Assembly: GCA_018105865.1 (NCBI GenBank)
Contig: CM030870.1
Span: 3,384,001 to 3,448,000 of the forward strand
DNA: 64,000 nucleotides
Origin: Metaphire vulgaris
Lineage: Eukaryota; Annelida; Clitellata; Crassiclitellata; Megascolecidae
Reading direction: 5' to 3'
Shown: positions 1 through 11,116 of the stretch, piece by piece
Layout of the letters: each line of letters starts with the position of its first letter
Numbering within the stretch: position 1 is the stretch's first letter
Program-made: the position numbers and the translations under genes
Notes under the pieces: generated by a model
The model's database searches: none
What the model was told of the DNA's origin: nothing
What the model saw: the letters and a program-made list of their open reading frames with translations, nothing else

Positions 1-87
1 ATGCTTCAGGGGGAAGGTTCTAAACACAACAGAAAAAGAAAGAGATTAGGGAGTAATCATCCATAGTCTCCGTAGAATATGAATCCA

Positions 88-1256
88 TCTCAGCAATGCA
101 TGGAGGAAGCAAAAAAGGGCAACCGACTGTTGAGAATTAAAGATGAAAAGGACAATAGTGAGTCGAGAAAAAACACAATCGTAAAACTATATAAGTCATT
201 GGTAAGGCCTCATCTATTCTATTCTATTCTATTCTATTCTATTCTATTCTATTCTACATGACGATTTATAAAGCGCAGTAGCATAGCGAGGGCCAAAGTC
301 AAGAGCGCTTTACATGGGACAACGTACGATGAGCTGAAAAGATGCGTTTTAAGTTTAGTGGCGAATGAACCGAAGGAAGTGTCTGCGATCACTGAGTCGG
401 GCAGCGAGTTCCACAGGAGGGGGTTGCCTCGTGTGACGGACCTCTCTCTCTCCGAACTTTGCGGTCTTTGACGGAGGAGGGACGTAAAGTAGACACCGCG
501 TACTGGATCTCAGCTGGAGTTGTCGGTCGGCGATCGTCCGTCTACGCACCAAGGTTGATAGATACTCCGGGCAGGTAGGGTCTTGGAGGGCCCGGAAGGT
601 CAGCCAACACCGTTTGAAGACGAATCGCTCCGGGATTCGAAGCCAATGGAGCTTGTCCCTTAATAGTGGCGTCACGTGATCGTGCCATCTGACTCCGAAG
701 ATCAGCCGGGCAGATGCGTTAACAACTGACTGCAGACGGGCCAGCTGGTAGTCGGGGAGACCCAGGAGGATGCTATTACAGTAGTCCGTTCGCGATAGGA
801 CGAGAGAGCGTACTAGGAGTATCGCAGCCGCGAGTATCTAGAATATTGTGTTCAGGCATGGAATCCATCTTTGAAAAGAGATATAGAGCTTTTAGAAAAA
901 GTGCAATGACGAGCAACAAAGATGGTCAATTGATGTCATAATTTAAGCTACGAAAAAAGACTTCAATATTGTGGATTGACAACATTAGAAAGGAGAAAAG
1001 AGAGTTGGAATTTGATTGAAACATACAAAATAATGATTAGGAAAGTAGATGTGCCATACGATCGATTCTTTACATTGGCACACTGTAGCAGCACAAGAGG
1101 CCATAAATCCAAGTAGTTTAAACAGATGGTGGGTGCAAGAGATGAAACAATTTTTAGTGCAAGGGTTCTGGACAAATGGAACAATTTGTACGAGGTGGGA
1201 GTGACAGTTGAATCTGTACACGGATTCAAAGGCTATCTCGGAAAACTAGGTTTTTG
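88..1256 (+). mobile_element. Non-LTR retrotransposon remnant, reverse transcriptase C-terminal part
   Basis: The plus strand encodes a degraded C-terminal part of a LINE reverse transcriptase. Recognisable stretches include IVKLYKSLVRPHL at about 179-216, then EYCVQAWNPSLKRDIELLEK from 841, TTLERR, and a terminal ARVLDKWNNLYEV near 1160-1195. There are in-frame stops. The frame is interrupted between the L and E codons by a second LINE fragment (217-840), and the two halves join without loss of a codon, so this copy is the older one. The family is CR1/Rex-like by its motifs; the clade is not certain. Confidence 0.75.
217..840 (-). mobile_element. Nested 3' fragment of a CR1/L2-like LINE
   Basis: The minus strand encodes the end of a LINE reverse transcriptase: LRDKLHWLRIPERFVFKRCW, then ALQDPTCPEYL, then YVPPPS. 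The same protein segment occurs at 55095-55690 and, degraded, at 52430-52880. A TTCTA simple repeat (217-256) forms its 3' tail. TCTA occurs at 213-216 and again at 837-840, a short target duplication, and the host LINE frame continues exactly across it. This is a 5'-truncated retrotransposition event. Confidence 0.75.
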
Positions 1257-1442
1257 AATGTGGAAAGTTAGAATAGCGGTTTACACACAGGCTTACTTAG
1301 CCTCCTAAACCACTTAAACTCACATTATTAGTTCATTGCTATTATCTTCCTCAAGTCGGGATATCGCACTATCTAAAATTGTAATTAAAGCATTGATTTT
1401 GTTTCTCTTGCAAGTAACGCTACAAATATTTATAATCAAACG

Positions 1443-1796
1443 CAGTGGTTCTCTACCAGTGGTCCGCGGACCACATTGCGGACCAAATGTGGTCCCCAAG
1501 AGGGGGTCTAGTGGTCCGCGACAAATTCTGAAAAAACATTAATAAAATTAGACATATATTTTCCATGTCAGCGGTGCTCGGACCCAACATTTTTGGAGCA
1601 AGCATCACAATTAAGTAAGGTGACGAGACTGACGACCTTTTTTGGTTGTTGATGGGGCACTGGCGAGGGCGAGGGACGAAGATCACACTCGATGGCCTTT
1701 TTGCTTGAAACGATTTTTCTCAATTTTCAGGTGGTCCGCGAGAAATTTTCGATCTTCAAAAGTGATCCGCGAGGTAAAGAGGTAAGAGAACCACTG
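1443..1796. mobile_element. hAT-type MITE (CAGTGGTTCTC ends)
   Basis: The element begins CAGTGGTTCTCTACC and ends GAGAACCACTG, an inverted repeat of the Charlie-like hAT type. It carries internal repeats of GTGGTCCGCG. The flanking 8-mers ATCAAACG and CTCTAACG match at 6 of 8 positions, fitting a decayed target duplication. It has no coding capacity. Confidence 0.7.
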
Positions 1797-2178
1797 CTCT
1801 AACGGGTTGTATTCTAATTTTCGCTCATTTCGTAATATCAAAGAGGTGATTACAATTACATTGTCTTGAGTCCGCACTGCAACTACACATCGCTAAAATA
1901 ATTTCGGCATTGCAGAGTAAAAATCATTCCAAGATTATCTAATTGTTTGACGAATCGGCCAATAGTCTTTTTTGTATGGACATTCAATTCATATTTAGAT
2001 TATGTTTGTGGCGCAAGGCTATGTCCGGTTAATTAATTGAGATTTTTTACTTTACATAATATTACAAGCACGCGTGGGTTTATTCATTTCGAACTTTACT
2101 ACCTGCCTACCTGGATCTACAACCTTGATTACCACGGAGTCACGGACTACAGATTACGGACTATGGATTTACCCAGAT

Positions 2179-3407
2179 TAGGGTTGTCGAACTGGCGGCC
2201 CGCGGGCCGGATCCGGCCAGCAGGCCAGTTTCATCCGGCCCGCCACCGAGCTTGGGAAAATAACAAGTTTAGCCATAGGACCGGTTATTACCGTTATTAT
2301 ATAGAGGACTATACTAGGACTAGGAGGTTACCAAACTGCTTACTTATTCACACTTCACTTCACAGATGACGGAGGGTTATTAAACTTACTCGCCTGCTAC
2401 TTATTACTAACTTATTTACATTTGTCATTTCGCTGCAAGTCTCGTTCTCGCTCAGTTAAAATTTGACGCCGTTTTGAGCAGTTTGTTAACCCTTTAACTG
2501 GGGGCCCCGGATATATCCGTCCATTTTACATTGAGTTACAGTTAAATACCCAGTTAAGCGGTTAATGCAATGACACTCTCGTTTCTTGTATCCGACTTGG
2601 CGTCACAAGCATTGATATTGACATTGCTGGTACAGTATTATTAGAGAAAACCCTTTTCCGTAGTGCTCGCACTAGATTACAAAGTCTTCATTCAATAGAA
2701 TAGAATGTATCATTAGATTGGAATTGAATATGCTAGAATCAATCGAATGACTGTCACTAGTCTTACTAATAAGTCTAACTAAGACACTAAGGCGGTAGAA
2801 TACTTACTTACTAACTGCTTAATTTTAACTGGGATACTGTGTTAAAAGGATAATATAATAGCAATATAGCTGTTTATAGAAGTTACCATCCAAGTGTTTT
2901 TTATTTATTGGCTAACACTTAGTCTTATACTGATCGTATGTACTCTGGAACGCATTGCCTCAACATGTGCGCATTGCAAATACATTACAATTTTTTAGAA
3001 AAAGATTAAAAACCAATTTTTGACCTGGCCTATCCACCATAGACTTTCACCCGTTTGCCTGGCCGGACACCCTGGATTTGACCTGGATCTTTAATTATTT
3101 GGATTTGGTGTGCCATCGGTTGATGCTCCTGTGCATTATGAAGTGGCGCTATAGAAGTTTAAGATTAGATTAGATTAGATTAAATATAGTCTTATTTTTA
3201 TCACTTTTATACTTTTATCTTCAGTGGTTTTCACACAGGCTTACTTAGCCTCCAAAGCCACTTAAAATCACATTATTATTATTATGGCATGCCATACATA
3301 AGCTTATATCATAATTGTGCCATTTTAAGTGCTACAATTTGCTTGACCCGCCAAGGGTCTAAACATTTTTGTGCGGCCCGCAGTGGCATGATGGTTGGAC
3401 AACGCTG
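2179..3407. mobile_element. hAT element with perfect 8-bp target duplication, carrying other insertions
   Basis: ACCCAGAT stands at 2171-2178 and again at 3408-3415. The ends are TAGGGTTGTCGAACTGG on the left and, read inward from the right, CAGCGTTGTCCAACC, with GGCCCGC just inside both. No transposase is readable. Inside are a LINE 3' fragment (2930-3185) and a SINE-like tail (about 3225-3290) with the phrase ACACAGGCTTACTTAGCC, also present at 1284. Confidence 0.75.
2930..3185 (+). mobile_element. LINE 3' end with GATTA repeat tail
   Basis: The plus strand reads LWNALPQHVRIANT and FFRKRLKTNF, the usual end of a CR1/L2-like reverse transcriptase. A 3' UTR follows with GGCGCTATAGAAGTTTAAGA and a short AGATT array. 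The same 3' UTR occurs at 30415-30540, and inverted at 12765 and 28930. Confidence 0.65.
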
Positions 3408-3495
3408 ACCCAGATTGTGCACTCGTGAATAAGCTGGTGCACTGCGCCAAGCTTTAAAGCAGCGCTATAGAAATTTCGTTTTACTTACTTACTTA

Positions 3496-3970
3496 TAGTG
3501 AAAATTATACATACCTACTGTAGGCTAATACTGCATCTACTTCTTAAAATAATAGCGATTGATTTCACTTTCACTTTCCACCTGTACTGTACAAATACTA
3601 CATATTTGCAAGCGCGTTTCTAGGAGGAGGAGGATTTGTAAAGTGGGATTACAAAGAAAAATAAAGAATAAGGCGCTATAATAATAAAGATGGATTTAAG
3701 GGGCGTCATCTTGTGGGTCATAGTTCAGTCGTCGAGAGATGTTGAAGGACGGCACTCGCTACTATGGATTGTGAAGTTTATGATTTAATTACATATATAA
3801 TATATTGATTTAGAACCTGACAGTGTTTGAAAGTTTACACTTACTTATAGTGAAAATTCTACATACCTACTGTAGGCTAATACTGCATCCTACTGTAAAA
3901 ACCTACTCCATAAAATAATAGCGGTTGATTTCACTTTCACTTTCCACCTGTACTGTTCAAATACTACAAA
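3496..3970 (+). repeat. Direct duplication of a segment of about 120 bp
   Basis: The segment at about 3496-3608 (ATACATACCTACTGTAGGCT through CACTTTCCACCTGTACTGTA) recurs at about 3846-3968 with small differences. About 240 bp of unrelated sequence separates the copies. No coding content is visible, and I cannot name the element. Confidence 0.6.
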
Positions 3971-4439
3971 TTGTACGCTTTTACATCTGTACGAACATTG
4001 AACGCCATATGAAAAATTATAAAATCTCACCACCATTTTTCATGATTAGCTTTTGTTGAGTTCTCTGCATTTAGTCACGCAGTCTCTATACGATTTTGCT
4101 CAACGTTTCTATATTAGACCTATGGACAGGGGTCCACAGTGATTGATTGTTATTCCGTTATTCTCGCAATATTTCCACCGTCAACAGTTCTAAACGACCG
4201 TCAATGCACAATGTGGCGTAAATGTCTTTTATTCAGAATATTTTCGCAGACTCACCTCTTTTTCTTATTCTTACCCAAAGGCAGGCGCAATTTAATCTTT
4301 ATTGCAACAGACCGAACTCATAAGATTGACTGCTGTTTATAGATTTCGGTTTCGGTTTTAGGAGAACTCTATGTATTCGTCTCTTTGTAATCAAAATCGG
4401 TCTACCTTCGAAAACTCTTAACGTCTCAGCCTCCTGAAC

Positions 4440-4790
4440 TTACACGATCGTCATCTCATCTCACACTTCACGCCCGTTAAATTAGTCATCACTCAAAATC
4501 TGCAATCGCGCTTTCTCATACGCCTCCCCAGAACTTTGGAACTCAATTCCAGTTTACCTCGGCAGCATACGACATGGTCAAACAATGAGCTCTGAGTCTG
4601 AAATCCTCAATTTTCTTTAATTCCTTCACTAGCTTCTAAAGCCTTTAGGTCTAAACTTAAAACCTTCCTATTCCAAAAATCATTTCCCCCGTAGCTATAA
4701 CAACTCAATACGCCGCCTCATGGATACTCTCACCGTTGCCTGGCCGACAAACCACCTTGTCTATAGCTATTTCAAGAAAGATGAAGCGCA
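4440..4790 (+). mobile_element. Degraded CR1/L2-like LINE 3' fragment
   Basis: Across several frameshifts the plus strand contains FSYAPPRTWNSIP and, near 4650-4690, FRSKLKTFLFQKSFPP, the signature of the reverse transcriptase C-terminus in this LINE group. Stops interrupt the frame. Confidence 0.55.
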
Positions 4791-4854
4791 TAAGAAAAAG
4801 CAGCTACTATTGTACTACTAGTAAATTTACTAGATTTTACTTACTTAATTACAG

Positions 4855-4992
4855 AACTTCATGGGAACATGGAATGTACGAACCATGATTCATGGTAAAT
4901 TGGAAGTGATCAAGAAGGAAATGAGAAGGTTGAAAATCGATATTATGGGTATAAATAAATTTAAATGGATTGTCACAGGTCACTTCGCATCC
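4855..4992 (+). mobile_element. RTE-like LINE, start of the endonuclease domain
   Basis: The plus strand reads GTWNVRTMIHGKLEVIKKEM followed by RLKIDIMGINKFKW. This is the N-terminal start of the endonuclease/exonuclease/phosphatase domain in RTE-type LINEs. The frame stops where a hAT-like end (CAGGGTGCGATTTGTGAC) begins at 4993. A C-terminal piece of a similar LINE lies at 5665-6014. Confidence 0.7.
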
Positions 4993-5650
4993 AGGGTGCG
5001 ATTTGTGACTTGGAGCGGAAGGGGGGATCATGGCTAGCAGAGGGGAGCATAACAAGCAGTGGGGGCCATGGAAAATGCATGGTTTAATGCACATTACTTT
5101 TCTCTAATTTGCAATATTACTTTTATAAATTGTCACGTAGGCCTACCATTTATTTAAACCATAAATTTAACAACTGCAAGTTGCAACAATTGAAAATCTG
5201 CAACTAAAATCAAGCAACTAACATTGGGCATTAATATAGAGTTACAGTGGCAGGAATTGACGTAGATGTTTTGTCAGTTTTTTTGCCAGTTGGTGCATTT
5301 AAGGCAGCATGTCGCCCATCGCATACTCATTTTTCAACAAAGCTGGCAGGATTAGCAGTGTTGGTGCTGGTCCACTAACCTTCATGAAAACAAGATATGA
5401 AAGTGTATGAATACTGAGTTGATATATAACTGGTGTATCATTTATATTCATACACGAGAAACTCCACTCACATTCAGCTGAAGAGATAGGCAGAATTTGA
5501 ATTCTATTGGGTACTGAAGCAAACATATTGCCGATTACTTTCACATTGTTCTTGCACTGTCGAAACTGATCCAAGGCTCGTACAGTTCTGCTATGTAAAC
5601 TATTGCTCTGTTACCAAATAATGATCCGGTTTTGACGAATGAAGTGAACT
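4993..5650 (-). mobile_element. hAT transposase remnant, C-terminal dimerisation region
   Basis: The left edge CAGGGTGCGATTTGTGAC matches the end of the hAT copy at 21546-22525. The minus strand at 5574-5299 encodes RIQILPISSAECEWSFSCMN and continues to NDTPV, the conserved C-terminal dimerisation motif of hAT transposases (compare the family pattern P.SSAECERSFS). The copy is truncated; I could not find its other end. Confidence 0.7.
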
Positions 5651-5664
5651 GTAAGTAATCGTTA

Positions 5665-6035
5665 TTATCTTGTACTGTATACGAAGTTACGAACATCAAA
5701 GAAACGAAGATATTAGAAAAAGATTAGGAGCAGAAAGATCAGTAATAAACACAATCCAAGAAAGGAGACTGAGATTCTTCGGGTATGTCAACAGAATGAA
5801 TAACAACAGACTACCCTATAAAGCCCTGTTTGGAAGAGTAACACGAGTAAGATCAAGAGGACGACATAGGAAAAGATGGTTCGACAACATAAGAGAATAC
5901 TGCACTGAAATTGGAATAGATGTAACGGCCGCCACGAGACTTTCACAAGACCGCACTAGATGGAGATCCATACTGAGGCTGTCAAGGCGTGCAGAAGCAT
6001 CGCCACGGCATTGATGATGATGATAACAGATTTTA
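5665..6035 (+). mobile_element. LINE reverse transcriptase C-terminal fragment
   Basis: The frame from about 5670 to 6014 encodes RRLRFFGYVNRMNNNRLPYK, then RGRHRKRWFDNIREY and DRTRW, the stretch typical of the C-terminus of RTE-like and related LINEs. The stop codon is followed by a short ATG/GAT repeat, a common 3' tail in these elements. The 5' part is missing here. Confidence 0.75.
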
Positions 6036-6202
6036 AAAACGACTGTCTCGTATTCTGATTCAATCATCGTCAAGTTTATTAATGCTAAATGCTGAAGATA
6101 ACTATATAAGGATTGAATTGTCAGCGACATTGTAAGATTAAAATTTGTGCCACATTAGCGCGGAAACCAAACTGCGAAAAATGTCCAATATTTTTGAGTA
6201 GT

Positions 6203-9200
6203 TTATATATTGAATTTGATTTTTTCGCAGGTGTATATTAAAGAACGTCTTGATAATTTCGCATGATGTCTCCATTCAATTGCTTTATCCTCTATGATAT
6301 TCTTCAATGGAATACATCTAACGTCGTCTCTACAGACCCACTGTACTTCTCCATCGGCATCAGTTGTATCAATTCCGCCTCCAATAACAAATATTTGATC
6401 ATTCTCAATGATCATTCCGAAGTGATCGACTTCAGTTTTAATTTGACGTCTTTCTTGCCAAGTCCTCGTTTCAAGATCATACAAGAAGCAGTCGTCGCAA
6501 CCTAGTAAAACGAAAGTCTTTCCAAACAATGCAGCCCGCATGAGAAAGGATGCTCTGGGCATTGAACGGGAAAGCAAAGTACAAGTGTTTGATTTTGTAT
6601 CGTATACTTGAACTTCACTCACGGCCTCATTGTGATCGTTATATCCACCAAATATATAGAGAGACGATTTGAGGGGAACACAATTGCCTGAACTATACAC
6701 ACAGTGAACCAATTTACCAACAGATGAACAGCGATCGTTGATTGCGTCGTATGCTTCAACGTCATCGAGTAGGCCTACTCTTCCTGTGAAATTAACGTAT
6801 CCGCCGCATATGTACAGAAACTGATCAACAAACGCCACACTGTGTCGTTCTCTACCTTTGACCAAAGAAGCGCATTTCCGCCACTTATTGAAGATAGCAT
6901 CGAACTTCCAGATTTCGTCTTTATTATATCCTATTCCAGTGATATAGATTATATTGCTGTAAACAGCGGATGCAGTTTCAACTTCCATGTCAGTTGGGAT
7001 TTTCTGCAAGGACGAAACGTCATCAGATCGATGAAGATTTATTTTAATAACATCTTCAAAGACCGAAGTCCCATCATCAGAATCTCCGAGAACAATGGCA
7101 TAGCTTACCAGTCTTTTGGTCAAGTCTAAATAAAGGACTGAAATATATAAATAGCTACACTTTGTTGTAATTGAAGTGGCACCATTTTAGAAATCAATAT
7201 AACTTCAAAATATTTTACCCAGAATTTATAAAATTTAATCCACATTAAATTTTTATTCGACACAAAATATGCAAATTTGAACAAAATCAATCTTACAGTT
7301 TACGAGATACTAATTTCTTAAATAGTTGAACCAAAAAATGCAAGTTTCCGCAAAGAGTCAAATCACTGGCCGAGATGACTTTCTTAACTAGTGCAGAAAG
7401 GATTAAAAATGATATTAATTTCAACGAAAATTTAATTAGAGGCCATTTATTTCCTAAAAGTCTAGCAGAACTAGCTGGATAAGTTAGTTTCAAAGCTTAA
7501 ATTGAGTGTGTCGTTGATAATGACTGCAGACAGAAGGATCTGCATTATCGGATATAGGATATCGTTATGGGATATGTATGGAATGATTATGTTGTCCTTA
7601 GTCATAGATTATAGCGGAAGAGCGCCACACGCATACACATGCATACACACGCATACACACACTCATATATATATATATCGTCATCAGTCTCCTCCAAAAT
7701 AGAGGACGGGAACATAAGGGCTGCCGTCAGAATCCTGCTGTCAGATGAAGAACCGATCACCCCTGACACTCAGACCTACCAGGAGCCAATCCACCCAGAA
7801 ACGCTCGGGACTATCCCAGAAACGATATATATATATATGTATGTGTGTGTGATTATACTTGACTTATAACCTTTTCTACCTAGGACCTACACGAGAGCTG
7901 ATAGGTCTATGTGTGTTTCTTGTCTTCGATCACTTTTTTGTCACAAATCAAAACATCAACAAATGTGTTCCAAAAAGAACAAACGCCTAGTTCCTACCTG
8001 AAATTTAATTTAGGGTTATCTTTCCATATTGTTTTCAAATTATATTTTAATTTGTAATAATTATTCAGAAATAATGAATTCAGCCTATATTTTGGACAAA
8101 TTATTCAATAAACTGAGAGCGTAAGAAATACTATAATGCTTCAACCTCCTGACACCTTTTTGTAATAAGTCATTCAGGAACTTAGTATGGATGCAATTGA
8201 AGCATGTGCGACGTTTGGTTTCGATCTTAAAGAATAATGCTTCGATAATATGATTGTCGCTAGACGTTTCGGTTCTTTTAATGAATAAATTTTAACCTGA
8301 AAACATCAAAATTTATTTTAATTTATAATATTGTCGAAATTATGTTGCTCCCTTAGGAAGTCGATGTAGTCGTTATCTGCCGCCTCAGGATTGCACAAAA
8401 CTTGATGTGGGTTTTTAGGTGTCGTTTAGCGCTGCGTTAATTGAAACTCATTATATAAATAGGCAATATATGCATATATAAATTATATATATATAGGCTG
8501 CTAGAATAATAGATCGTAAAAAACAGTAGTCCATTTGAGTTATCAGCAAACTTAAAATTCGGCAAAAGCATAACTTTAGATTGCGATGAAGCTTTTGCTG
8601 AATCACATAAGATTCTTTTCATCAACAAATTTTCTGGTTCTTCTTTATGCGATGTAACCTATTAGCAATTTATCATATAAACATTTGTCATATAAAAATC
8701 TATCATATAAAAATTAAATCGCGTGATTCATACCTTCTATTTGGCCAATAACATTGAACCTCCGATTGAGATCATTTGGTTCAGTTGCCCTGAATTTGAT
8801 TTCAATAGCAGAGTCAGGCCGACTAAAATATTCAGCATTTTCTTTCTCCAAATGATCTGATCTTCTGATTAAGCCGTCGACAGAGCTACAAATATCAGTG
8901 GGTGAGCCTTTTGATTTGATCTCAGAACAATAGGCTTCAAAACTTTTCAGAATTGTCATCTTTCGTTCAATTTCCTCAACTTCTGTTTCCAAATTTTTCA
9001 AATGTCTTTGCTTTAGAGAGGAAAGTTTATTAAAAACAACTTGCGTGTGTTCATTAATCATTGCCTTTAGCTGTTGATTTTTCAGTCGAACGGCATTTTC
9101 TATTTCAGAAGCCTGTTCCAAAAGGTTCGTCTTCTTACTTTCCATCTTACTTTTCTCTGCTTCCAATTGTGAAATGTAATGAAGCATCTTTGTCGAACTA

Positions 9201-9847
9201 TTTTCGAGGCTTTTGCGGAAGTCTTTGTCAACTGTGGTTACGTCTTTGCAGCTGTGCGATGTATGCTTCTCAACAAAACAGGAGACACAAACGACTGTCT
9301 TGCAGTCTCCACAGTAGTAGCTGAGCACTTGAAGGGGGTGGTTTGGACAGCTTGGAGGAGGTAAAACCATTAGAATCTCTTCTTCGCTAAGATTTCCTTT
9401 CACTACAACAATTCTGTGTGCTTGGGTGAACTTGTTATATTTGTGGAGATTGGCACAGCGTTCACAAAATGTTTCGCGGCATTCCAAGCATTTCATTGTG
9501 ACTTCACTCGCATCCTTTTGTGCATCTATAATTTTACACATTTTACAACGTTGACATGTTGTTTCTTCATTGAAATTTTGCATTATTTCCAGCATATTTG
9601 CAATGAAAAAATTCTTTTGCAATCCAGTCATTCCTGGCGGTGGAATTGTGAACTCGTTTCTACACACTGGACAAGGTATGACATCGCCTGGTTTCTTTCT
9701 GTTATTCTTTTGAATATTCTCGAGGCACCTAAGACATGCAGAATGAATGCATGGCAACATTCTTGGATCCGTGAAAGGCATTAGACAGATGCAACATTCT
9801 GTCAGGCGACGAAGTTCGCTCAGTACTTTGTTATCTTTAGCTGCCAT
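6203..9847 (-). CDS. TRIM-Kelch gene A: RING, B-box 1, B-box 2, coiled coil, Kelch propeller
   Basis: Two exons, 9847-8734 and 7125-6203, are joined by a phase-1 GT-AG intron of 1608 bp, giving about 678 residues. Exon 1 starts at MAAKDNK with a good context (ACCATGG). It holds a C3HC4 RING at about residues 18-62 (CCIC, CIH, CPVC), B-box 1 at about 101-144, B-box 2 at about 166-197 (CPNH, then CGDC, CVSC), and a charged coiled-coil region to about 340. Exon 2 begins after TTTATTTAG and encodes about six Kelch blades, with GG pairs in ICGGY, IFGGY and VIGGG. The RING implies ubiquitin ligase activity; the propeller should bind the target. The gene is intact as read. Its intron is two to three times longer than in the other copies and holds LINE and microsatellite sequence. 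Function is inferred from domains only; the target is unknown. Confidence 0.88.
7126..8733 (-). other. Intron of gene A with LINE scrap and microsatellites
   Basis: The donor is GAAG|GTATGA and the acceptor TTTATTTAG|AC on the minus strand. At about 7690-7830 the plus strand encodes KIEDGNIRAAVRILLSDEEP, a motif upstream of the reverse transcriptase in several LINE families. CA/TA microsatellites flank it (7626-7680 and 7826-7855). Another TA-rich stretch lies at 8450-8500. I see no other exon in it. Confidence 0.7.
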
Positions 9848-9985
9848 GGTCTAAATTTCTGTTTGTTGGCAATGCTACAGTGTAAAACTCGTTTGGAGTT
9901 TTGAATGTTAAAATTTGCGTCAATAATTTTGCATGTATACATGCACAGTAGAAGAGATTTATGAAAATTTGGAGTCGTTTCTTCT
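9848..9985 (-). promoter_or_regulatory. Conserved 5' leader of gene A, with a 16-bp palindrome
   Basis: The region just upstream of the start codon is shared with genes B and D: TTCATAAATCTCTTCTACTG, then GCAAATTTTAACATTCAAA, then GAGTTTTAC and ATTGCCAACAAA. Gene A alone carries the perfect palindrome TGCATGTATACATGCA at 9930-9945. This is probably 5' UTR plus core promoter. No TATA box is obvious. Confidence 0.5.
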
Positions 9986-10522
9986 CAAATTTTTCGAATT
10001 CTGTTGAAAGTGAAAGATTTTATGTTAAATTTTGTTTCATTTTGTGAAAGAACTTAAAAATTGCAACGACTGCCATTTGCATGGATTGTACACTAATACT
10101 AAAACACTAATACTAATTTTGCCGAAATGGCAAATTGAAATTTTGCCCCTTTAATAAATTGTGCTTACTGAAAGTTAATGACCGTCAATCTTGAGCAGCC
10201 AATATTACTGTGTACCTTATCAGCGTTTGATAAAAAGAGCCAAACAGTGATCACAAAGACAAGGCGCTATAATGATCTGGGAGTTCTGAAATAACTAAGA
10301 TAGAAACAGCATCGTCATAACAATTGATCATGTGACAGCATGAGATATAATATTTCAATGACAACGAATAGCGGTAGTATTTGACAACGGTTGGTGTCAA
10401 GTTACAATAAAAGGATTTGAATAAAAGCAGAAAACTGATGATAATGTGAGTAAAAATTGATGGCGCCGATTCTAATAGTTTAGAGTATAATACAAAGGCA
10501 CTCTAAATCAGGCCAATACCAG

Positions 10523-10879
10523 CAGGGTTATTTCTAGGATTGTGAATTAGGGGGGTGTCGGGAAAATTTGGGGTGTGTGCTTATTTCCTAAGATTGTAGG
10601 ATTGTGAATTTGGGAGTGTCAGGAAAATCTGAGGAGTGTCGAAAATTGGAAGTCTCTACCGAGAAAGGCTGACAATAAAAAACGCTATAAAGCCTCAAAA
10701 AGTCAAGCAAAAAAAGGACGTCCGAGGATAAAAGATGGGGATGTACTCCTCCTTGTGGGGTGTTCAGGGATAATTAGTATGCATTTTGTATGCATGCCAT
10801 TGTCACATTACTAAATTTTGGGGGTGTTGACCTCAAATTGGAGAGTGTTGGGGTGTTAAAGGGTGTAGAAATATCTCTG
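10523..10879. mobile_element. hAT MITE with perfect 8-bp target duplication (AATACCAG)
   Basis: AATACCAG occurs at 10515-10522 and 10880-10887. The ends are CAGGGTTATTTCTAGG and, inward from the right, CAGAGATATTTCTACA. The inverted copy near 63690 lacks the element, which gives an empty site. Confidence 0.85.
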
Positions 10880-10926
10880 AATACCAGATATCAGCTAGTG
10901 CTTGAACAGCAAGTAAAACTTTGGAG

Positions 10927-11116
10927 CAGTGTTTATTCTAGCCACCTTGACATTGCGGGGGATTTTGAAATGTTTAGGGGACAAGGTCTGAGTCGTCACA
11001 CTTTTTGTGGGGGGGACTTGTCATCCCACCATGCAACATATCAATTTTTTTGGGGGGGGAGAATTTAAAACTTGGAAAGGGGAATTCCCCCCAGAGAAGG
11101 CCTAGAATAAACACTG
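10927..11116. mobile_element. hAT MITE with perfect 8-bp target duplication (CTTTGGAG)
   Basis: CTTTGGAG occurs at 10919-10926 and 11117-11124. The ends are CAGTGTTTATTCTAGCC and CCTAGAATAAACACTG. The ends resemble those of the element at 10523, so the two may be one family that inserted twice within 50 bp. Confidence 0.85.
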
